Positions 53,251-55,766 of a DNA stretch of 55,766 bases are shown in pieces (positions within the stretch are counted from its first letter, which is position 1; every line of letters starts with the position of its first letter). The translations under genes and the position numbers were made by a program. The stretch is from Udaeobacter sp046731855 (GTDB lineage: Bacteria; Verrucomicrobiota; Verrucomicrobiia; Chthoniobacterales; UBA10450). A model generated the notes under the pieces. The model searched no databases and had not been told where the DNA came from. It worked only from the letters and a program-made list of their open reading frames with translations. The stretch is from the NCBI GenBank assembly GCA_046731855.1, contig JBKPLX010000112.1, positions 1-55,766 of the forward strand, written 5' to 3'.

Positions 53251-54300
53251 ATGAGAGTTTCCGATTTCGACGATTTTGACCGGTTCGAAACCGAAGGACT
53301 GCTCACGGGCAGCAAAGAGCGCAGCTGGCTCTGGTTTGGATTGGTCGTTTCGCTGGCGATACATTTCGCGCTCTGCGCTTACTTTTACCGGACGCGTTTT
53401 CAATCGGTGGAAACCTTGATTGCTCAAAATGAGCAGACGCCCACGTTTAAGGTTAAGAGCATCAACACGTCGGACCTTGGCAAAAGCAGTGTTGATCAGA
53501 CGAATCCAGCGGCGAAACCGAACCCCGACAACACTGATGTGCAGTTGCCGGACGAAAAGAAATCGTTCGACAAGCTATTGCAGGACATTCAAGCCAGCGC
53601 GGCGCTTCCGGACGACATGCGGGACGTTTTGCCTGATCAACCCAAAGTGGAACAGCCAGAAATAAATTCCGTGCTAACCGAAATTGAGCGTTCGACTGCG
53701 CAAAGTCTCGCCAACGATCCAAACGCGACGCACGAACAATCGCTGCTGAACAATAATTCGCAGTCAGGCCGTCCACAGCCTGCCCTCAGTGGGACGGAGC
53801 TGGCTACGAGTACAACGATCAAACGCCCCAACACCTTTACCAGCAAGATGCCCGGCGACAGCGCCGGACCAATTAAAGGGCACACTGCCGGCTTCAGCGA
53901 TTTGGATCAACTGCTCGCACAAAAAGGTCCTCTGGGGTCGGGTACCAAATTACGACTCCCGGACGATCAGCTCTTCGAATATGACAGCGACGTCCTGCAA
54001 GCGAGCGCCATCACTCAACTGCAGAAACTGGGCACTCTCATTCAGCGCAATCCGAAGGCGACATTTTCAGTCGAAGGTTACACGGATTCATTCGGCACAT
54101 ATGAATACAATCTTGATCTAAGCCAGCGCCGCGCGGACAGCGTGAGGCGCTATTTGGTAGAGGCAATGCGTATTAATCCTGCGCAAGTCGAAACGCGCGG
54201 TTACGGTTCGACGAAATTCCGAGCGTCGCCAAACGGATCAATTGAAGAGCAGAGTCCCAATCGCCGTGTGGAAGTTGTGGTGCACACGAGCGAAGGGTAG
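53251..54300 (+). CDS. Membrane-anchored OmpA-domain protein
   Basis: A 349-residue protein. A cytoplasmic start rich in Asp and Phe is followed by one membrane helix (about residues 28-47, LWFGLVVSLAIHFALCAYFY). A long Asn/Pro/Ser-rich linker comes next. A C-terminal OmpA-like domain (about residues 240-345) has FSVEGYTDSFGTYEYNLDLS, QRRADSVRRYLV and SPNRRVEVVV. The Asp and Arg that hold the DAP residue of peptidoglycan are in place. The N-terminus also recalls TonB/TolA-type proteins, and a link from inner membrane to cell wall is inferred. A GGAAGG lies 6 bases before the ATG. Confidence 0.82.
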   Translation: MRVSDFDDFDRFETEGLLTGSKERSWLWFGLVVSLAIHFALCAYFYRTRFQSVETLIAQNEQTPTFKVKSINTSDLGKSSVDQTNPAAKPNPDNTDVQLPDEKKSFDKLLQDIQASAALPDDMRDVLPDQPKVEQPEINSVLTEIERSTAQSLANDPNATHEQSLLNNNSQSGRPQPALSGTELATSTTIKRPNTFTSKMPGDSAGPIKGHTAGFSDLDQLLAQKGPLGSGTKLRLPDDQLFEYDSDVLQASAITQLQKLGTLIQRNPKATFSVEGYTDSFGTYEYNLDLSQRRADSVRRYLVEAMRINPAQVETRGYGSTKFRASPNGSIEEQSPNRRVEVVVHTSEG

Positions 54301-54340
54301 GACAGACCTGCGGATCGCGGATTTGGCATTGGCGAGTTTC

Positions 54341-54420
54341 TGTAGCGTCGCTCTATGAGCGCCGGTGTAGCCACGACGCTGTGCCGAGGTGTCTGGTAGC
54401 GACGTCGCCAAAGCGCCTCG
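54341..54420. repeat. Tandem TGTAGC units downstream of the OmpA-domain gene
   Basis: Two units of 24-25 bases begin TGTAGC (54341 and 54366) and end CCGG or GAGG. A third, degraded unit (GGTAGCGACGTCG) follows at about 54395. The first holds the perfect hairpin CGCTC-TAT-GAGCG. Same family as the block at 51715. The rest of the 54301-54471 spacer shows no gene. Confidence 0.65.
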
Positions 54421-54471
54421 ACCTCCTCCGCGCGGCGACGGCGGCAAGCATAGCAAGGTGTCTACAACCTC

Positions 54472-55101
54472 CTACCAGTTTTTGATCCAAAGATCCTGTT
54501 GTCTCGTAGGAGGAGCGGGTGTTGGCGATGGCGCAACTCCAGCAGTGCTCCAGAGGTCAAAGGTAGGATTGTATCCGCCGCTTCCCGTGACAGCCATCAT
54601 TGTAGAATAACCGTACGAATTGCCAAAAGGATCACCAATGGCAATCACAGTGTCAGTAGATGGAGGTGTTGGTAACAGCATATTCGGTTTAAAGGCCATG
54701 TAGCTTTTGCCGGATGGCTGGCGGTTACCAGTCACGTCGCCGCTGAGTTTTTTATACAGATAAAGGCTCGCTGATTGGTAGTCTGTCGGATTGAATGACG
54801 TTGTCGAATTGAGCTGTTCGGTCGTCGACGCTTCGGTAGGATAGATTCCATTATCCGCTTTGTAACTCTCGCAGGCCGCAGACAGGGCGGCGATTTCGGT
54901 TTCGGCACGGGCGCGGGCACCTTTCTTCTGAACGTACCCGACCGTGCTTAGAACCAACCCAGTCAGAATTATGATAACAGCGGTGACTACGATTAGTTCA
55001 ATTAGCGTGAAAGCCGCATTGTACCGATGTTTATGCCAAGCGCTGAACCGATTGGTTGGGCGTTTGACACAAACGCCTCTACAACATTCGACATTCGTCA
55101 T
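54472..55101 (-). CDS. Type II secretion/type IV pilus pseudopilin (GspG-like)
   Basis: A 209-residue protein with a prepilin segment AAFTLIELIVVTAVIIILTG, including the Glu at position +5. The soluble part follows the GspG plan: KKGARARAETEIAALSAACE, then YKADNGIYP and a C-terminal extension rich in Thr and Pro. The residue before the cut site is Ala, where prepilin peptidases normally need Gly. The leader of 31 residues is long, and the ATG at 55101 lies inside a spacer word repeat, so the true start may be later at a non-standard codon. A gspF/pilC-like gene lies 30 bases upstream on the same strand. Confidence 0.8.
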   Translation of the reverse strand: MTNVECCRGVCVKRPTNRFSAWHKHRYNAAFTLIELIVVTAVIIILTGLVLSTVGYVQKKGARARAETEIAALSAACESYKADNGIYPTEASTTEQLNSTTSFNPTDYQSASLYLYKKLSGDVTGNRQPSGKSYMAFKPNMLLPTPPSTDTVIAIGDPFGNSYGYSTMMAVTGSGGYNPTFDLWSTAGVAPSPTPAPPTRQQDLWIKNW

Positions 55102-55131
55102 TCGGATTTCGTCATTCGCGCCGCAACCGCA

Positions 55132-55766
55132 TCACGTTTGCTGCTGTAAGCCGGTGATGATGCTGATAAGCGGCGTAAAGAGAGCAAGCACGATCGTGCC
55201 GACAATCAGCGCCAGAAAGACGATCATAATGGGCTCGAGCATCGATGTGAGGGCTGCGACTGAGTTATCGACTTCATCGTCATAAACATCGGCAATCTTC
55301 AGGAGCATGTCTGGAAGTTTACCGGTTTCTTCGCCCACATCGATCATACTGATCACCATCGGCGGAAAAGCGCGACTGGCCTCCAGCGGTTGAACGATCG
55401 ATTCGCCTTCCTTCACGCTGTCGTGCACCTGTGAGATCGCTGCGGCAATGGCGGCGTTGCCGGCGGTTTCGCGGGTGATATTCAATGCCTGCAGAATCGG
55501 CACACCGCTCGTGACCAGCGTTCCAAGTGTGCGCGCAAACCGTGAGATTGCCGTTTTACGATTCAAATCGCCAAAGAGCGGCATGCGCAGTTTGAAGCTG
55601 TCAATCACGAATCGCCCGCCTCGCGTCCGGCCAATAAATTTGTAAGCCATTACTGCGACGATAATCGCCCCAACCAGAACAAGACCATGATCCTTTACGA
55701 GGTTACTCGTCCCGATAACAAACGTGGTGACGGGTGGTAGCGGTTTGTCACCAAGCATGTCGTGGA
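55132..55766 (-). CDS. GspF/PilC-like inner-membrane platform protein, C-terminal part
   Basis: Cut by the window edge, with about 211 residues visible. They form the second GspF domain: FKLRMPLFGDLNRKTAISRF, ARTLGTLVTSGVPILQAL and VGEETGKLPDMLLKIADVYD. The two last membrane helices, MIVFLALIVGTIVLALFTPL, and the end LQQQT follow. This family forms the inner-membrane base on which pseudopilins are assembled by the GspE/PilB ATPase. With the pseudopilin gene behind it, a type II secretion or pilus-like operon is likely, and the rest should lie beyond the window. Confidence 0.92.
   Translation of the reverse strand, partial: HDMLGDKPLPPVTTFVIGTSNLVKDHGLVLVGAIIVAVMAYKFIGRTRGGRFVIDSFKLRMPLFGDLNRKTAISRFARTLGTLVTSGVPILQALNITRETAGNAAIAAAISQVHDSVKEGESIVQPLEASRAFPPMVISMIDVGEETGKLPDMLLKIADVYDDEVDNSVAALTSMLEPIMIVFLALIVGTIVLALFTPLISIITGLQQQT

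Overview
The window reads as a chromosomal segment from a Gram-negative, heterotrophic bacterium, most likely a Verrucomicrobiota member of the soil Chthoniobacterales type. This is inferred from gene content: tandem orphan MacB-like permeases, a fused SecD-SecF, a CobA-HemD fusion, DUF5069, bactofilins and Asp-box propeller proteins. No rRNA or other phylogenetic marker gives a firm placement. Two tRNAs, tRNA-Ala(CGC) and a CAU tRNA resembling the Ile2 type, are present. No CRISPR array, integrase or transposase gene was seen.

Layout. Positions 1-14870 hold an array of six large ADOP/MacB-type permease genes (the first cut by the window edge), one ABC ATPase gene and a small secreted DUF1579-like protein. 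The array also contains two gene relics: the start of a second ATPase gene at 5979 and the start of another permease gene at 14761. Positions 14880-20955 hold a convergent GT-C (TMTC-like) membrane glycosyltransferase, a LolA-like secreted protein and a 1082-residue Asp-box propeller. Positions 21034-24700 hold a broken GIY-YIG gene, tRNA-Ala, yajC-secDF (protein export) and rpsU.

Positions 24780-29137 (minus strand) form a translationally coupled tetrapyrrole operon, ccsA-like-hemA-hemC-cobA/hemD. From 29182 there is a small hypothetical ORF with a terminator, then apt, glnD (nitrogen signalling) and a sugar nucleotidyltransferase. Positions 34183-36069 (minus) hold a DUF5069 protein and two bactofilins, one with zinc-ribbon-like CxxC pairs. 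Positions 36229-37679 (minus) hold a frameshifted GT-C/STT3-like gene. Then come a small membrane protein, galK, a 39-residue ORF and a second Asp-box propeller with a proline-rich stalk (minus).

Positions 43125-49061 hold the CAU tRNA, a tiny secreted cationic protein, a 1298-residue soluble poly-HAMP hybrid histidine kinase with an exact 276-bp internal repeat, an HdeD-family membrane protein and a secreted putative cysteine hydrolase. Positions 49238-54300 form a biosynthetic run, dapF-dapA-dapB-folK-panB, followed by a membrane-anchored OmpA-domain protein. This run makes meso-DAP/lysine, folate and pantothenate precursors and ends with a peptidoglycan-binding envelope protein. Positions 54472-55766 (minus) hold a pseudopilin and the C-terminal part of a GspF/PilC platform protein, cut by the window edge.

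The most unusual signal outside genes is the spacer content. Many junctions carry short palindromes with a REP-like design, often abutting a stop codon (hemA/hemC, dapB/folK, after the OmpA gene, before the kinase and after the hydrolase gene). Two longer imperfect palindromes look like one element family. Some spacers are built from short words repeated in tandem and shared between distant loci.
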